Of a stretch of 64,000 bases of DNA, positions 17,267 to 26,115 are shown piece by piece. The position numbers were made by a program, and so were the translations under genes. Origin of the DNA: Saprospiraceae bacterium (lineage in GTDB: Bacteria > Bacteroidota > Bacteroidia > Chitinophagales > Saprospiraceae). Position 1 is the stretch's first letter; the number at the start of each line of letters is the position of its first letter. The notes under the pieces are model-generated. The model saw only the letters and a program-made list of their open reading frames with translations, ran no database searches and was not told where the DNA came from. The stretch covers positions 24,001-88,000 of the forward strand of contig JANQLV010000045.1 of NCBI GenBank assembly GCA_028280415.1, in the 5' to 3' direction.

Positions 17267-18193
17267 ACATCGCGAAAATAGGAAATATTTCCAGTAGCCG
17301 AAATCATTTTTTACAAGTCTTTATGAACTGTCCCCGGCAAGTTCTGTTCTTAACAAGATATGCCGGACCAGCGGATAATCCTATTCACAGCATTCCACGA
17401 CCTCAACTTGTCTACATAAAAAAACTGCCTTGTCAAACACATCTGTCTGACAGGCAGCCCACACACTATGAGAACACCCATTATTCTTTATCCCTATTCG
17501 GGATTTATTTTCTTTTGGTAATTTCTGCTCATAAAAAACTGCTTCGTCAGACTCATTAGTCCGACGAGCAGCCCACACACTATGAGAACACCCATTACTC
17601 TTTATCCCTATTCGGGATATATTTTCTTTTGGTTTTTCCGCTCATAAAAAACTGCCACGTCAGACACATCAGCCTGACGGGCAGCCCACACACTATGAGA
17701 ACACCCATTATTCTTCGATCTCCTTCGGAGATTAATATCATTCTATCAAGTTTAGTCCAACTTGAAGTTTTGGCTCGTTTTGTTGTCAAAAAGGGCTTCA
17801 TAATAGTCCCTCAGATTTTCAATTTATCCCTTTGGATAGCTTGCTTCGCAAAATCACATTATTAACGATTTTAATTCCTTTTAGTATGTCTTATTACATT
17901 ATTGTGCTTGTTATCGTTTTTAATAAATGTTAAATAAATATGTATAAATAATTGATAATTAAATACAAAACAAGTTATACCTATCCCCGGTTAAAATATT
18001 TAACCTTCGTTAATTAAAATTTAAATGCCCTTTTTTCCCGTTTTTTGAGGACAATAAGCCCGATTTCGTTATCATTGTAAGACATAGAATCTATCTAAAA
18101 AATATTGGCCAGCCTTAAGCAGGATCGGGAAAATGTTAGAGATTATATCCTTAATGGTTTTTTCTAACAAAAGTCTAAAAGAGAAAGAAGCGT
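17267..18193. other. Long intergenic region before dnaG
   Basis: This stretch of 927 bases has no convincing gene. Its first half holds an imperfect hairpin (CCGGCA/TGCCGG at 17334-17366) and the structured repeat array described separately (17412-17732). The second half is very AT-rich and carries the dnaG promoter region. Short open frames exist on both strands across the array, but they follow the repeat rather than any codon pattern. Confidence 0.6.
17412..17732. repeat. Tandem array of three structured 113-114-bp repeats
   Basis: Three direct repeats with a period of 113-114 bases. Each has an outer stem CTCATA/TATGAG (weaker in unit 1), an inner 33-base hairpin at 17425-17457, 17539-17571 and 17652-17684, a conserved single-stranded linker (CCCACACACTATGAGAACAC), and a second hairpin. 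The inner stems change on both sides together: CTGCC..TGTCA/TGACA.GGCAG in unit 1, CTGCT..CGTC/GACG.AGCAG in unit 2, CTGCC..CGTCA/TGACG.GGCAG in unit 3. The second hairpin is ATCCC/GGGAT in units 1 and 2 but ATCTCC/GGAGAT in unit 3. Such paired changes point to a conserved folded RNA or single-stranded DNA. Confidence 0.8.
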
Positions 18194-20158
18194 ATGATTT
18201 CGGAAAAATCTGTACAAGAGATTATAGAAACCGCAAAGGTGGAGGATGTTATTCAGGATTATGTCACGCTGAAAAGGCGTGGGGTAAATCTGCTTGGGCT
18301 TTGCCCTTTTCACAATGAAAAAACGCCTTCCTTTACAGTCTCTCCCGCAAAAAACATCTACAAATGTTTTGGTTGCGGTAAAGGAGGAAACGCCGTGCAG
18401 TTTATCATGGAGCTGGAAAATTTTACCTTCCCCGAAGCCTTGCGTCATCTGGCGAAAAAATACGGAATCGAAATTGAGGAAACTCAGACTTCCAGAGAGA
18501 GTATCGAGGAAAGAAAACAACTGGATAGTCTTTATATCATTACTGAGTATGCCCGGGATTTTTACCGGGACAAGCTCTTCAATACCGACATTGGAAAAAG
18601 TGTAGGCCTGTCATATTTTAAAGAAAGAGGTTTTAGAGAAGAAACGATCAAAAAATTCGGATTGGGTTATGCGCTCAAACAGAAAGATGCGTTGACGCTG
18701 CAAGCCATTAATGATGGCTATAGCATTGAGTTACTTCGTAAATTGGGACTTACTTCGAGATTCGATACCGATTTTTTCAGAGATCGGGTGATGTTTACCA
18801 TACATAATCTCACCGGGAAAGTAATTGCCTTTGCGGGCAGAACACTGTCCAAAGAAAAAAAGGTCCCTAAATATATCAACTCTCCGGAAACGGAAATCTA
18901 TATAAAAAACAAAGTACTTTACGGGGCCTATTTTGCCAAAAGAGCAATTCGCCAGGAAGATGAGTGCATTATTGTAGAGGGTTATACGGATGTAATTTCT
19001 TTGCATCAGGCAGGTATTGAAAATGTGGTAGCTTCTTCCGGTACTTCTTTGACTACCGGACAAATCCGGCTGATTAAAAGATATACGCCTAACATAAAGA
19101 TCATTTACGATGGCGATCCGGCCGGTATCAAAGCCGCTTTGCGAGGATTGGACCTGGTACTGGAACAGGATATGAATGTAAAAGTGGTATTATTACCGGA
19201 AGGGGAAGATCCCGATTCGTATCTGCAACATACAGGTGCTACTGATTTCAAAAATTATATCAAAGAAAAAGCGCAGGATTTTATTCTTTTTAAAGCCGAC
19301 CTTTTGCTGGAAGAGACCAAGAATGATCCGGTAAAAAAAGCCGCTTTAATCAAAGATATTGTTGCCAGTATTGCCAAGATTCCCGATCCGCTCAAACGCT
19401 CGATTTACACCAAGGAATGCGCCTATAAGTTTCAGGTCGATGAAAATATTCTGGTCGACGAAACCAGTAAAATGATTGGAGCAGCAATCAAGAAAAAACG
19501 GCAAAAAGAGCAGGTCAACTCACCGGAGGCCCAAAAGCGCTTGACCGAAGAACTGTTATCTCTGGAACCTTCTCCTGAAAGCGGTCTGGGTGAAATTGTG
19601 CAAAAGCAAAAAAATCGCTCCAGCTCAGCAATTGAATACCAGGAACGGGATATCATCCGGATTCTGATTTCGGGCGGGGATAAATACTTCGATGCAGATA
19701 AGGGAATTTCGGTATCGGCTTATATTCTCCGAAATATAGAAGATGTGATCGACGATTTTGATAATAAAGATTATGAAAAAATTGCCAAGGAATGTCGACA
19801 ACGCCTGCTGGATAAAGTCCCAACCAATGAGCAGTATTTCTTAAATCACGCGGATTCAAAAATTCAATCCATTGCTGTGGACCTGGTGCATTCGCCCTAT
19901 GAGTACAGCGAAAACTGGAAAGCAAAATGGGATATCATTCTGACGACCCAACCGGATCCGGAGGATAATTACATGAAAGATGCGATCTATGCAGTCAATC
20001 GCTTTAAGCTCAAAAAGGTGATTAAAATGATTGAGAAGAACCAGAAAAAGATCAAGGATGATCCCGATAATTACATGAAGTACCTGAAAATCGATATGAA
20101 GCTGAAAGCTATCCGAAAAGAAATAGCTGATAAATACGGGATTGTAGTTTTGAAGTAA
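18194..20158 (+). CDS. dnaG: DNA primase
   Basis: A 654-residue primase that makes RNA primers for replication and works with the replicative helicase. The N-terminal zinc-binding domain has Cys37, His40, Cys58 and Cys61 (CPFHNEKTPS, then CFGCGKGGN). The RNA polymerase core begins near 125, and the TOPRIM domain near 255-340 shows the catalytic glutamate in CIIVEGYTDVISLHQ and the metal motif IIYDGDPAG. The C-terminal 200 residues form the helicase-interaction region and are lysine-rich at the end. Length is normal for Bacteroidota. It is preceded by the long non-coding region with structured repeats and converges with the aldolase gene. Confidence 0.96.
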   Translation: MISEKSVQEIIETAKVEDVIQDYVTLKRRGVNLLGLCPFHNEKTPSFTVSPAKNIYKCFGCGKGGNAVQFIMELENFTFPEALRHLAKKYGIEIEETQTSRESIEERKQLDSLYIITEYARDFYRDKLFNTDIGKSVGLSYFKERGFREETIKKFGLGYALKQKDALTLQAINDGYSIELLRKLGLTSRFDTDFFRDRVMFTIHNLTGKVIAFAGRTLSKEKKVPKYINSPETEIYIKNKVLYGAYFAKRAIRQEDECIIVEGYTDVISLHQAGIENVVASSGTSLTTGQIRLIKRYTPNIKIIYDGDPAGIKAALRGLDLVLEQDMNVKVVLLPEGEDPDSYLQHTGATDFKNYIKEKAQDFILFKADLLLEETKNDPVKKAALIKDIVASIAKIPDPLKRSIYTKECAYKFQVDENILVDETSKMIGAAIKKKRQKEQVNSPEAQKRLTEELLSLEPSPESGLGEIVQKQKNRSSSAIEYQERDIIRILISGGDKYFDADKGISVSAYILRNIEDVIDDFDNKDYEKIAKECRQRLLDKVPTNEQYFLNHADSKIQSIAVDLVHSPYEYSENWKAKWDIILTTQPDPEDNYMKDAIYAVNRFKLKKVIKMIEKNQKKIKDDPDNYMKYLKIDMKLKAIRKEIADKYGIVVLK

Positions 20159-20163
20159 AACTC

Positions 20164-20201
20164 TGAGGTGTCAGGCCATAAATCCCATGCCCAACACCTC
20201 A
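20164..20201. terminator. Possible bidirectional terminator hairpin
   Basis: An 8-bp inverted repeat TGAGGTGT/ACACCTCA with a loop of 22 bases lies between the converging stops of dnaG and the aldolase gene. The long loop and the lack of a T tract make it weak. Confidence 0.35.
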
Positions 20202-20220
20202 AATCTGATTATTTTCGAAA

Positions 20221-21297
20221 TTAATTTTTATCCAGACAGTTTAAATCCTCAAAAGCCACTTTTAGCCGCTCTACAAAAGACTGTTCTGCCACGCGTAACC
20301 ACTTTCTTGGATCGTAATTCTTCTTGTTCGGTACATCATCGCCTTCCGGATTCCCAATCTGAGCTTGCAGGTAATCCTTCTTATTTTCATAATACCCCCT
20401 TACTCCATTCCAGAAAGCCCATTGCATATCTGTATCAATATTCATTTTAATTGCTCCGTACTCGATAGCCTCCCGAATTTCTTCTCTGGAAGATCCCGAA
20501 CCTCCGTGAAATACAAAGTTGATCGGATTCGCTCCGGTACTAAATTTCTGCTGAACAAATTCCTGTGAATTTTTCAAAATGACTGGACGCAGCTCTACAT
20601 TGCCCGGTTTATAGACACCGTGTACATTACCAAAAGCTGCCGCAACAGTAAAACGATTACTGATTTTGCTCAGCGCCTCGTAAGCATAGGCCACTTCCTC
20701 TGGTTGGGTATACAAGCGGGAACTGTCAACATCCGTATTATCCACACCGTCTTCTTCTCCACCGGTCACTCCCAATTCAATCTCCAGAGTCATCCCGATT
20801 TTATCCATACGCTCAAGATACTTGGCGCAGATTTCGATATTTTCTTCGATGGGCTCTTCTGATAAATCCAGCATATGAGAACTATAAAGCGGATATCCAC
20901 GGGATTCAAAAAAGCGCTCTCCGGCTTCTAAAAGCCCGTCAACCCAGGGTAAAAGCTTTTTTGCACAATGATCAGTATGTAAAACGACGGTAACTCCATA
21001 AGCTTTTGCCATGGTATGTACATGCATCGCACCGGATACCCCTCCCAAAATTGCTGACTGCTGATCATCATTCGAAAGTCCTTTCCCCGCAAAAAACTGT
21101 GCACCACCATTGGAGAATTGAATAATTACAGGTGAATTTACAGCTCTGGCTGTTTCCAGCACTGCATTGACAGAATTTGTACCTACCACATTTACCGCAG
21201 GAATGGCAAAGTTATTTTCGTTAGCGTAGTTAAATAATTCAGTCACTTCATCGCCCCACAATACACCAGGACGAAACTTAGTCGAAGTATCTATCAT
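20221..21297 (-). CDS. fbaA: Fructose-bisphosphate aldolase, class II
   Basis: A 358-residue zinc-dependent aldolase that reversibly splits fructose 1,6-bisphosphate into dihydroxyacetone phosphate and glyceraldehyde 3-phosphate in glycolysis and gluconeogenesis. Class II motifs are present: the zinc and catalytic region VVLHTDHCAKKLLPW near 104-118, ELGVTGGEEDGVDN near 176, the zinc histidine in GNVHGVY near 224, and the phosphate-binding FHGGSGSS near 263. The length and the insertions match the E. coli FbaA-type (class IIA) enzyme. It has its own promoter-like box upstream at 21341-21348. Confidence 0.96.
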   Translation of the reverse strand: MIDTSTKFRPGVLWGDEVTELFNYANENNFAIPAVNVVGTNSVNAVLETARAVNSPVIIQFSNGGAQFFAGKGLSNDDQQSAILGGVSGAMHVHTMAKAYGVTVVLHTDHCAKKLLPWVDGLLEAGERFFESRGYPLYSSHMLDLSEEPIEENIEICAKYLERMDKIGMTLEIELGVTGGEEDGVDNTDVDSSRLYTQPEEVAYAYEALSKISNRFTVAAAFGNVHGVYKPGNVELRPVILKNSQEFVQQKFSTGANPINFVFHGGSGSSREEIREAIEYGAIKMNIDTDMQWAFWNGVRGYYENKKDYLQAQIGNPEGDDVPNKKNYDPRKWLRVAEQSFVERLKVAFEDLNCLDKN

Positions 21298-21340
21298 AAT
21301 TAAATTTTTTGGTTGAAAAAGAAATGGCTATTTGGCGAGC

Positions 21341-21348
21341 CAAAGATA
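21341..21348 (-). promoter_or_regulatory. Putative -7 box of the fbaA promoter
   Basis: On the minus strand this reads TATCTTTG (TAnnTTTG), 43 bases upstream of the aldolase ATG. Confidence 0.45.
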
Positions 21349-21390
21349 TGGGAATTTATTGGTATTTTTTAGGGATCAGGAAGGAGATAT

Positions 21391-21434
21391 TAGGCATGAG
21401 GTTTTAGTGGAAACACCTGAAAACCTCATGCCTA
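21391..21434 (-). terminator. Strong hairpin after trxB
   Basis: A perfect 15-bp stem (TAGGCATGAGGTTTT with AAAACCTCATGCCTA) and a loop of 14 bases lies 11 bases after the thioredoxin reductase stop and 43 bases upstream of the fbaA -7 box. It probably ends or stabilises the trxB transcript. There is no T tract behind it on the minus strand, so intrinsic termination is not proven. Confidence 0.55.
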
Positions 21435-21445
21435 TGAAACAGTGC

Positions 21446-22396
21446 TTATATAATTCCTTTTTCGGCGAGATAGCGCTCTGCATCAAGCGCAGCCATGCAG
21501 CCAGTTCCTGCAGCAGTAACGGCTTGTCTATAAACATGATCCTGTGCATCGCCACTGGCGAAAACACCTTCTACATTTGTTTTAGAGCTATCTGCTTTGG
21601 TGATAATATAACCGGTTTCGTCCATATCCAGCCATTCTTTAAAAATGTCGGTATTCGGTTTGTGCCCAATCGCCACGAAAAATCCTTTAATTGGAATTTC
21701 CCGTTTTTCATTCGAAACCTTATCCAACACCCGTACCGCTTCCACTTCATTTTCCCCAATAATATCGTCGGTAACAGTATTCCAGTGAATTTTAATGTTT
21801 TCGGCTTTTTTCACCCGGTCCTGCATAATTTTAGATGCACGCATTACATCTCTTCTGACCAGCATGTGAACAGTGGGACATAATTTGGAAAGGTATAATG
21901 CTTCTTCGGCTGCGGTATCCCCGGCACCAACTACAGCGACATCCATTCCTTTATAGAAAAAACCATCACAAACGGCACAAGCCGAAACACCACCTCCATT
22001 TCGAGCCAGTCGACCTTCATTTTCCAAGCCCAGCCATTTTGCACTGGCTCCCGTTGCGATGATGACCGAATCAGTATGAATCTCATGTCCCGACTCTGTC
22101 CAAACCTTATGTACAGGCCCGGTAAAATCGGTTTTAGTGATCATTTCCATACGAACATCTGTACCAAAACGTTCAGCCTGTTTACGGAAATCTTCCATCA
22201 TTTGAGGTCCCATTACCCCATCAGGATAACCGGGATAATTTTCTACATCTGTTGTAATCATCAACTGCCCCCCCATTTCCGGACCGGTATATAATACTGG
22301 TTTCAGATTGGCTCTCGAAGCATAGATCGCTGCTGTATAACCAGCAGGACCGGATCCGATAATTAAACAATTTATTCTTTCAGGTGAATCTGCCAT
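21446..22396 (-). CDS. trxB: Thioredoxin reductase
   Basis: A 316-residue FAD- and NADPH-dependent enzyme that reduces thioredoxin. FAD binding is shown by LIIGSGPAGYTAAIYASRA near 11-29, the redox-active disulfide is Cys140-Cys143 in SACAVCDGFF, and NADPH binding by VVGAGDTAAEEALYLS near 155. The C-terminal GVFASGDAQDHVYRQAVTAA is the second FAD-contacting motif. Length is typical of the low-molecular-weight bacterial enzyme. It is upstream of the fbaA gene on the same strand but the long hairpin between them suggests separate transcripts. Confidence 0.96.
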   Translation of the reverse strand: MADSPERINCLIIGSGPAGYTAAIYASRANLKPVLYTGPEMGGQLMITTDVENYPGYPDGVMGPQMMEDFRKQAERFGTDVRMEMITKTDFTGPVHKVWTESGHEIHTDSVIIATGASAKWLGLENEGRLARNGGGVSACAVCDGFFYKGMDVAVVGAGDTAAEEALYLSKLCPTVHMLVRRDVMRASKIMQDRVKKAENIKIHWNTVTDDIIGENEVEAVRVLDKVSNEKREIPIKGFFVAIGHKPNTDIFKEWLDMDETGYIITKADSSKTNVEGVFASGDAQDHVYRQAVTAAGTGCMAALDAERYLAEKGII

Positions 22397-22423
22397 TTGA
22401 ATATCTTAATTTTTAAATTTTTG

Positions 22424-22431
22424 CAAAAATA
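22424..22431 (-). promoter_or_regulatory. Putative -7 box of the trxB promoter
   Basis: The minus strand reads TATTTTTG, matching TAnnTTTG, 27 bases upstream of the trxB ATG. Confidence 0.45.
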
Positions 22432-22674
22432 TAAATTTTACGAACCTTGCATGCATCCCTTTTATAAAAAGTCATATTTCAGCACAATAAGATGCTCCTG
22501 CATAACAAGTAAGATTCGAGATTGTTTTTCATTTTTCGGGTTTCAGAACAAGGTGTAAATCCCCGAACAATGAAAACCGAAAATCGAACAAAACCACACG
22601 CTGAACGAACACAACCGGATGCTGGTCTTTGATATTTGTTTTAATGATAAAAAGATACCATATTCGTTTATGAA

Positions 22675-24255
22675 GTGAATGAAGCTTTATTAAAAGTCTC
22701 CAAGCGAAATCATTGGTCTATGCTAGAATTTTTGTATCCATATAGTTATTTAGCCTGTTTACTTTCACTTATTTTATGGTTCTATTTTAGTGAAAAACCC
22801 CTGGCTAAACTGATGCAAGGCATCTTTTTCGGAGGTTTTTTGATTTATATTTTATCTCTGTTTCTTTCTCCAAGTTTACTATCCGTCAAGTTTTTCTCCT
22901 TGTTCCGCGGCTTGCTGATCCTGGCTTTGCTGGCTAACTTTTTTAAATTTTTCAGAAAAAACAAGCTAGTCTTCTTTGCTATGCTGGTAATTTTACTGGC
23001 CGCTTTCTATTTCAAAGGCAAATATTTTCTACAGTCTGATCTAAAAGCTTCGGGAACGGAAGCCTTGAAAGAGCAGGAAGTTTTCGAGGATGGCGAGCTG
23101 TTACTGGATATTAAAGAAGGAACAGATATCAGTGCTTTGTCCAATTTATTGGCAGCATACGATTTAACTTATGAAGTTGCTTTCCATCCGAATAAAAAGG
23201 ACATCACTGAACTGGATGATTACTGGCTCCTTAATATTCCGGAAAAACACGAGCATAAATGGGCGGAAATCATAGAGCGATTGGAAGCTTCTCCACTGGT
23301 TGATGATGTCGAGTTAAATGAAGTTTTTAATATTAATCCTATTATTCCAAAACGGAGAACACCTCCGGTTGAAGTAGAATATCAAATCAATGATCCGGAA
23401 GTCCATCAACAATGGGGATTGGATGTGATGAAAACGGAAAAGCTTTATGCCCTGCTTAACGAAAAACAAATCAAGCCTAAGCGAAAAGCTAATGTTTTCA
23501 TTATTGATTCAGGCATAGATGCCGGGCACGAAGATTTGAAAGATCGATATCGCTCAATAAATAAAGAGTATGACAGGGATAGCAATGGGCACGGGACGCA
23601 TTGCGCAGGGATTGCCGCAGCCGTTACCAATAATGGACTTGGCATTGCTTCCGTGTTCCCGGATAATAGTTTTGTAAATCTTTCGGGTATAAAAGTGATG
23701 AATTTTATGGGGCTAATCACCCAACAGCGATTGATCGAAGGCGTAATCGAAGCGGTGGACCGGGGTGCCGATGTAATTTCGATTTCCATTGGATCGCGTT
23801 CGCGGGAAGCCAGTCAGGAAGCATTTCAAAAAGTAGTGGAATACGCGCAAAAAGCCAATGCTATTATTGTAGTAGCAGCCGGTAATGACAATCTAAGCGC
23901 TATCGAATTTACACCTGCCAATGCTTCTGGCGTAATTACGGTCAGTGCCATCAACCAGAATGTGCAAAAAGCCTATTTTTCCAATACCGTCAATGATGTC
24001 AAAATGGGTATTGCTGCCCCGGGAGTTGATATTTATTCTACCTTTCCCAAAAGCCAGTATAAAGCCCTCAGTGGCACTTCTATGGCTTGTCCTCAGGTCG
24101 CCGGCCTGATAGGGCTCATGAGAAGTATCAAGCCGGAATTAAGCACTGAGAAAGCCTATGGAATTCTGAATCAAACCGGTAAACGAACAGCCGATGGAAA
24201 TCAGACCGGAAAATTAATCCAGCCAGCTGAAGCAATTAATGCCTTGCTAAAATAA
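22675..24255 (+). CDS. Membrane-anchored subtilisin-like (S8) serine peptidase
   Basis: A protein of about 526 residues. The first 115 residues hold three or four hydrophobic helices (for example LACLLSLILWFYF near 26 and LVFFAMLVILLAAFYF near 98) in place of a signal peptide. Then comes a prodomain-like segment and an S8 catalytic domain with Asp278 (VFIIDSGID), His306 (NGHGTHCAG), the oxyanion Asn404 (VVAAGNDN) and Ser469 (SGTSMACPQVAG). All four key residues are present, so it should be active, probably facing the periplasm. The start is uncertain: GTG at 22675 or ATG at 22720. It ends near a terminator hairpin shared with the converging subtilase gene. Confidence 0.85.
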   Translation: MNEALLKVSKRNHWSMLEFLYPYSYLACLLSLILWFYFSEKPLAKLMQGIFFGGFLIYILSLFLSPSLLSVKFFSLFRGLLILALLANFFKFFRKNKLVFFAMLVILLAAFYFKGKYFLQSDLKASGTEALKEQEVFEDGELLLDIKEGTDISALSNLLAAYDLTYEVAFHPNKKDITELDDYWLLNIPEKHEHKWAEIIERLEASPLVDDVELNEVFNINPIIPKRRTPPVEVEYQINDPEVHQQWGLDVMKTEKLYALLNEKQIKPKRKANVFIIDSGIDAGHEDLKDRYRSINKEYDRDSNGHGTHCAGIAAAVTNNGLGIASVFPDNSFVNLSGIKVMNFMGLITQQRLIEGVIEAVDRGADVISISIGSRSREASQEAFQKVVEYAQKANAIIVVAAGNDNLSAIEFTPANASGVITVSAINQNVQKAYFSNTVNDVKMGIAAPGVDIYSTFPKSQYKALSGTSMACPQVAGLIGLMRSIKPELSTEKAYGILNQTGKRTADGNQTGKLIQPAEAINALLK

Positions 24256-24257
24256 AA

Positions 24258-24286
24258 ACACCACTTAACCAAAGGAAAAGTGGTGT
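24258..24286 (-). terminator. Intrinsic terminator of the leftward subtilase gene
   Basis: A perfect 9-bp stem ACACCACTT/AAGTGGTGT with a loop of 11 bases. Read on the minus strand it is followed at once by TTTTTATTTT, the pattern of a Rho-independent terminator for the gene ending at 24323. It may also slow transcripts arriving from the other side. Confidence 0.75.
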
Positions 24287-24322
24287 CCAAAGCAATTAAA
24301 AACAATGAAAAAACCCTAAAAT

Positions 24323-25702
24323 CTATTCTTTATGATGGCCGGATTCACCGGTTACTTTTAAAATTTGATAGGCTTTTTGAAAATCCGGCAAGCCAGCTCC
24401 GGTTTTATTATCCATATTGTGCGCATGCGAAGCACTCGCAATAATTGCTGCTCTGATTTCTCCGTTGGTCTTTTCCGGAAAGGCACTCCAAAGAGCAGCT
24501 GCCAGACCGGAGATTATCGGTGCGGAGTAAGAAGTACCACTTGCACTGTACACTTTATCCCCCTGCATCGACCCAATTGAAACACCTTGTCCCGGAGCTA
24601 CAATTTCGGGTTTTATTCTCCCGTCTGATGTCGGCCCGAAGCTGCTAAAGCGAGCCAATTCACCATGCATGTTCGTTGCTCCGACAGTTAGAATATTTTT
24701 TGCATCCCCGGGTGCATCAATGAATCCATCTTTAAAACCACCTTTGTTTCCTGCACTTGTCACTACAAGCATCCCTTTGGCAAAAGCAATATCGGCCGCC
24801 CGGGAAATCAAAGAGGTCTGCCCGTCCATATCTGCATAGTCATAACTCATCGAAGGCAAATTAAAGCCGGAATATCCTAGCGAGGTATTAATAATATCCG
24901 CTCCCATGCTGTCTGCATATTCGGCACTGACAATCCAGTTACATTCTTCAATTCGCATTTCGATCCGGTGATCTTCACTTCGAATGCAAAGATAAGAGGC
25001 CTCCGGGGCAACACCGACGAATAAATCCGGTTGGTTAGCGGCCATGACAGACAAAACTTTACAACCGTGGTATCCAGCTTCATCCGCCGATTTTTCATCG
25101 ACAAAATCTTTATAATCAAACAATAATCGATTTGCACGAAGGCTATCAAAAAATGTACTTTGCTGCAAGCCGGCAAAGCCACCATCGATCACAGCGACCA
25201 TTTTTCCAGCGCCTTTAAATCCGGATTGATGAAGAAAATGACCTTGTAACAGCAATAACTGCTGGTAAGCAAAACCAAAATCGATATCTGTATTCTCAAA
25301 CTCCTGCGTTCCGCTTCTGGAAGCCGTATTTTTATAGTCAATTTGAAACTCTACCAATTGAATACTCCTGACAAAAGGGAAAGAACCGAGTCTTTCAAGC
25401 AAATGATCTTCTCCGGTAAGTACCACCGCGTTAAACCATCTGGAAGTATAAATAATGTTAAACCCACTGGCTTTTATCTTTTGAAGATAAATTGGTGAAA
25501 CCGGTAAATCCTGCTCATTAATGGAAATACCCTGAATCATCCTCCTACTGATCGCTCTTTCTGAGAGAAATTCGTCAGGTTCTTCAATACTATAGGGGCT
25601 ATTCGCTTTGTCTTTCAGCTCAACCCAGTATTTATGCGCAGCTAATAAAGCATTAACATTCAAAAGCAGCACTAAAACGATAATGGCTCGAACAAAATTC
25701 AT
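24323..25702 (-). CDS. Secreted subtilisin-like (S8) serine peptidase
   Basis: A 459-residue precursor. The signal peptide MNFVRAIIVLVLLLNVNALL is followed by a propeptide of about 110 residues (inhibitor-I9-like, RWFNAVVLTGEDHLLERL near 88). The catalytic domain has Asp173 (VAVIDGGFAG), His212 (YHGCKVLSVMAAN), Asn319 (TSAGNKGG) and Ser391 (ASGTSYSAPIISG). The motif around the histidine is HGCKVLS instead of HGTHVAG, a variant seen in Bacteroidota-type subtilases. No type IX sorting tail is visible. The gene has its own terminator and converges with another subtilase gene. Confidence 0.88.
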   Translation of the reverse strand: MNFVRAIIVLVLLLNVNALLAAHKYWVELKDKANSPYSIEEPDEFLSERAISRRMIQGISINEQDLPVSPIYLQKIKASGFNIIYTSRWFNAVVLTGEDHLLERLGSFPFVRSIQLVEFQIDYKNTASRSGTQEFENTDIDFGFAYQQLLLLQGHFLHQSGFKGAGKMVAVIDGGFAGLQQSTFFDSLRANRLLFDYKDFVDEKSADEAGYHGCKVLSVMAANQPDLFVGVAPEASYLCIRSEDHRIEMRIEECNWIVSAEYADSMGADIINTSLGYSGFNLPSMSYDYADMDGQTSLISRAADIAFAKGMLVVTSAGNKGGFKDGFIDAPGDAKNILTVGATNMHGELARFSSFGPTSDGRIKPEIVAPGQGVSIGSMQGDKVYSASGTSYSAPIISGLAAALWSAFPEKTNGEIRAAIIASASHAHNMDNKTGAGLPDFQKAYQILKVTGESGHHKE

Positions 25703-26115
25703 CTTGCCCCTGGCTTGGTTAAAAATCAGATTCTAAAGGGAGGATAAGAGGGGGGGGAAAGGGGAACTTGAATTATCTTAAATTCGGAAACTTGTCACAA
25801 ATAAGGGAGGTAATCTTGTGTGATTGGACAATACAAAGGTAAATAAAAATGGAAACCATTGCTGTATTTGTATTATTTTTTAATAAATAAATATTTTCAC
25901 CATATCTAATTCGCATTGAATTCTTCTTATTTCTTTGATTGTAAAAAACATATACATCACGCTATTTTATAATGCTATTTTTAGAAAATCAAATATTTTT
26001 TTTTCGAAAAAAAAGAAGGAGAAAATACCTAACCGATAGATGGTAGAAAGTGCATTAAAAATTAATGTCATGGAAAACGAAAATTTGCAACCCTTTTTAA
26101 AATTGCTGTGATGAT
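25703..26115. other. Intergenic region between two leftward genes
   Basis: No gene is seen in these 413 bases. It contains a purine run (GGGAGGATAAGAGGGGGGGG at 25738-25757), an AT-rich centre and a possible minus-strand -7 box TACCTTTG at 25834-25841, 131 bases upstream of the subtilase start. No strong hairpin follows the Clp-like gene. Confidence 0.45.

Noticed and set aside
17412..17732. Integron attC-site array
   Set aside because: The units are folded and tandem like attC sites, but they lack the GTTRRRY/RYYYAAC core pairs, cassettes between them and an integrase gene.
17381..17801. Minus-strand open frames across the repeat array, with repeating protein segments such as VWAARRTNESDEAVFYEQ
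   Set aside because: They arise because two repeat units are 114 bases apart (38 codons); the next unit shifts frame, the array shows pairing rather than codon constraint, and no start context or homologue pattern supports them.
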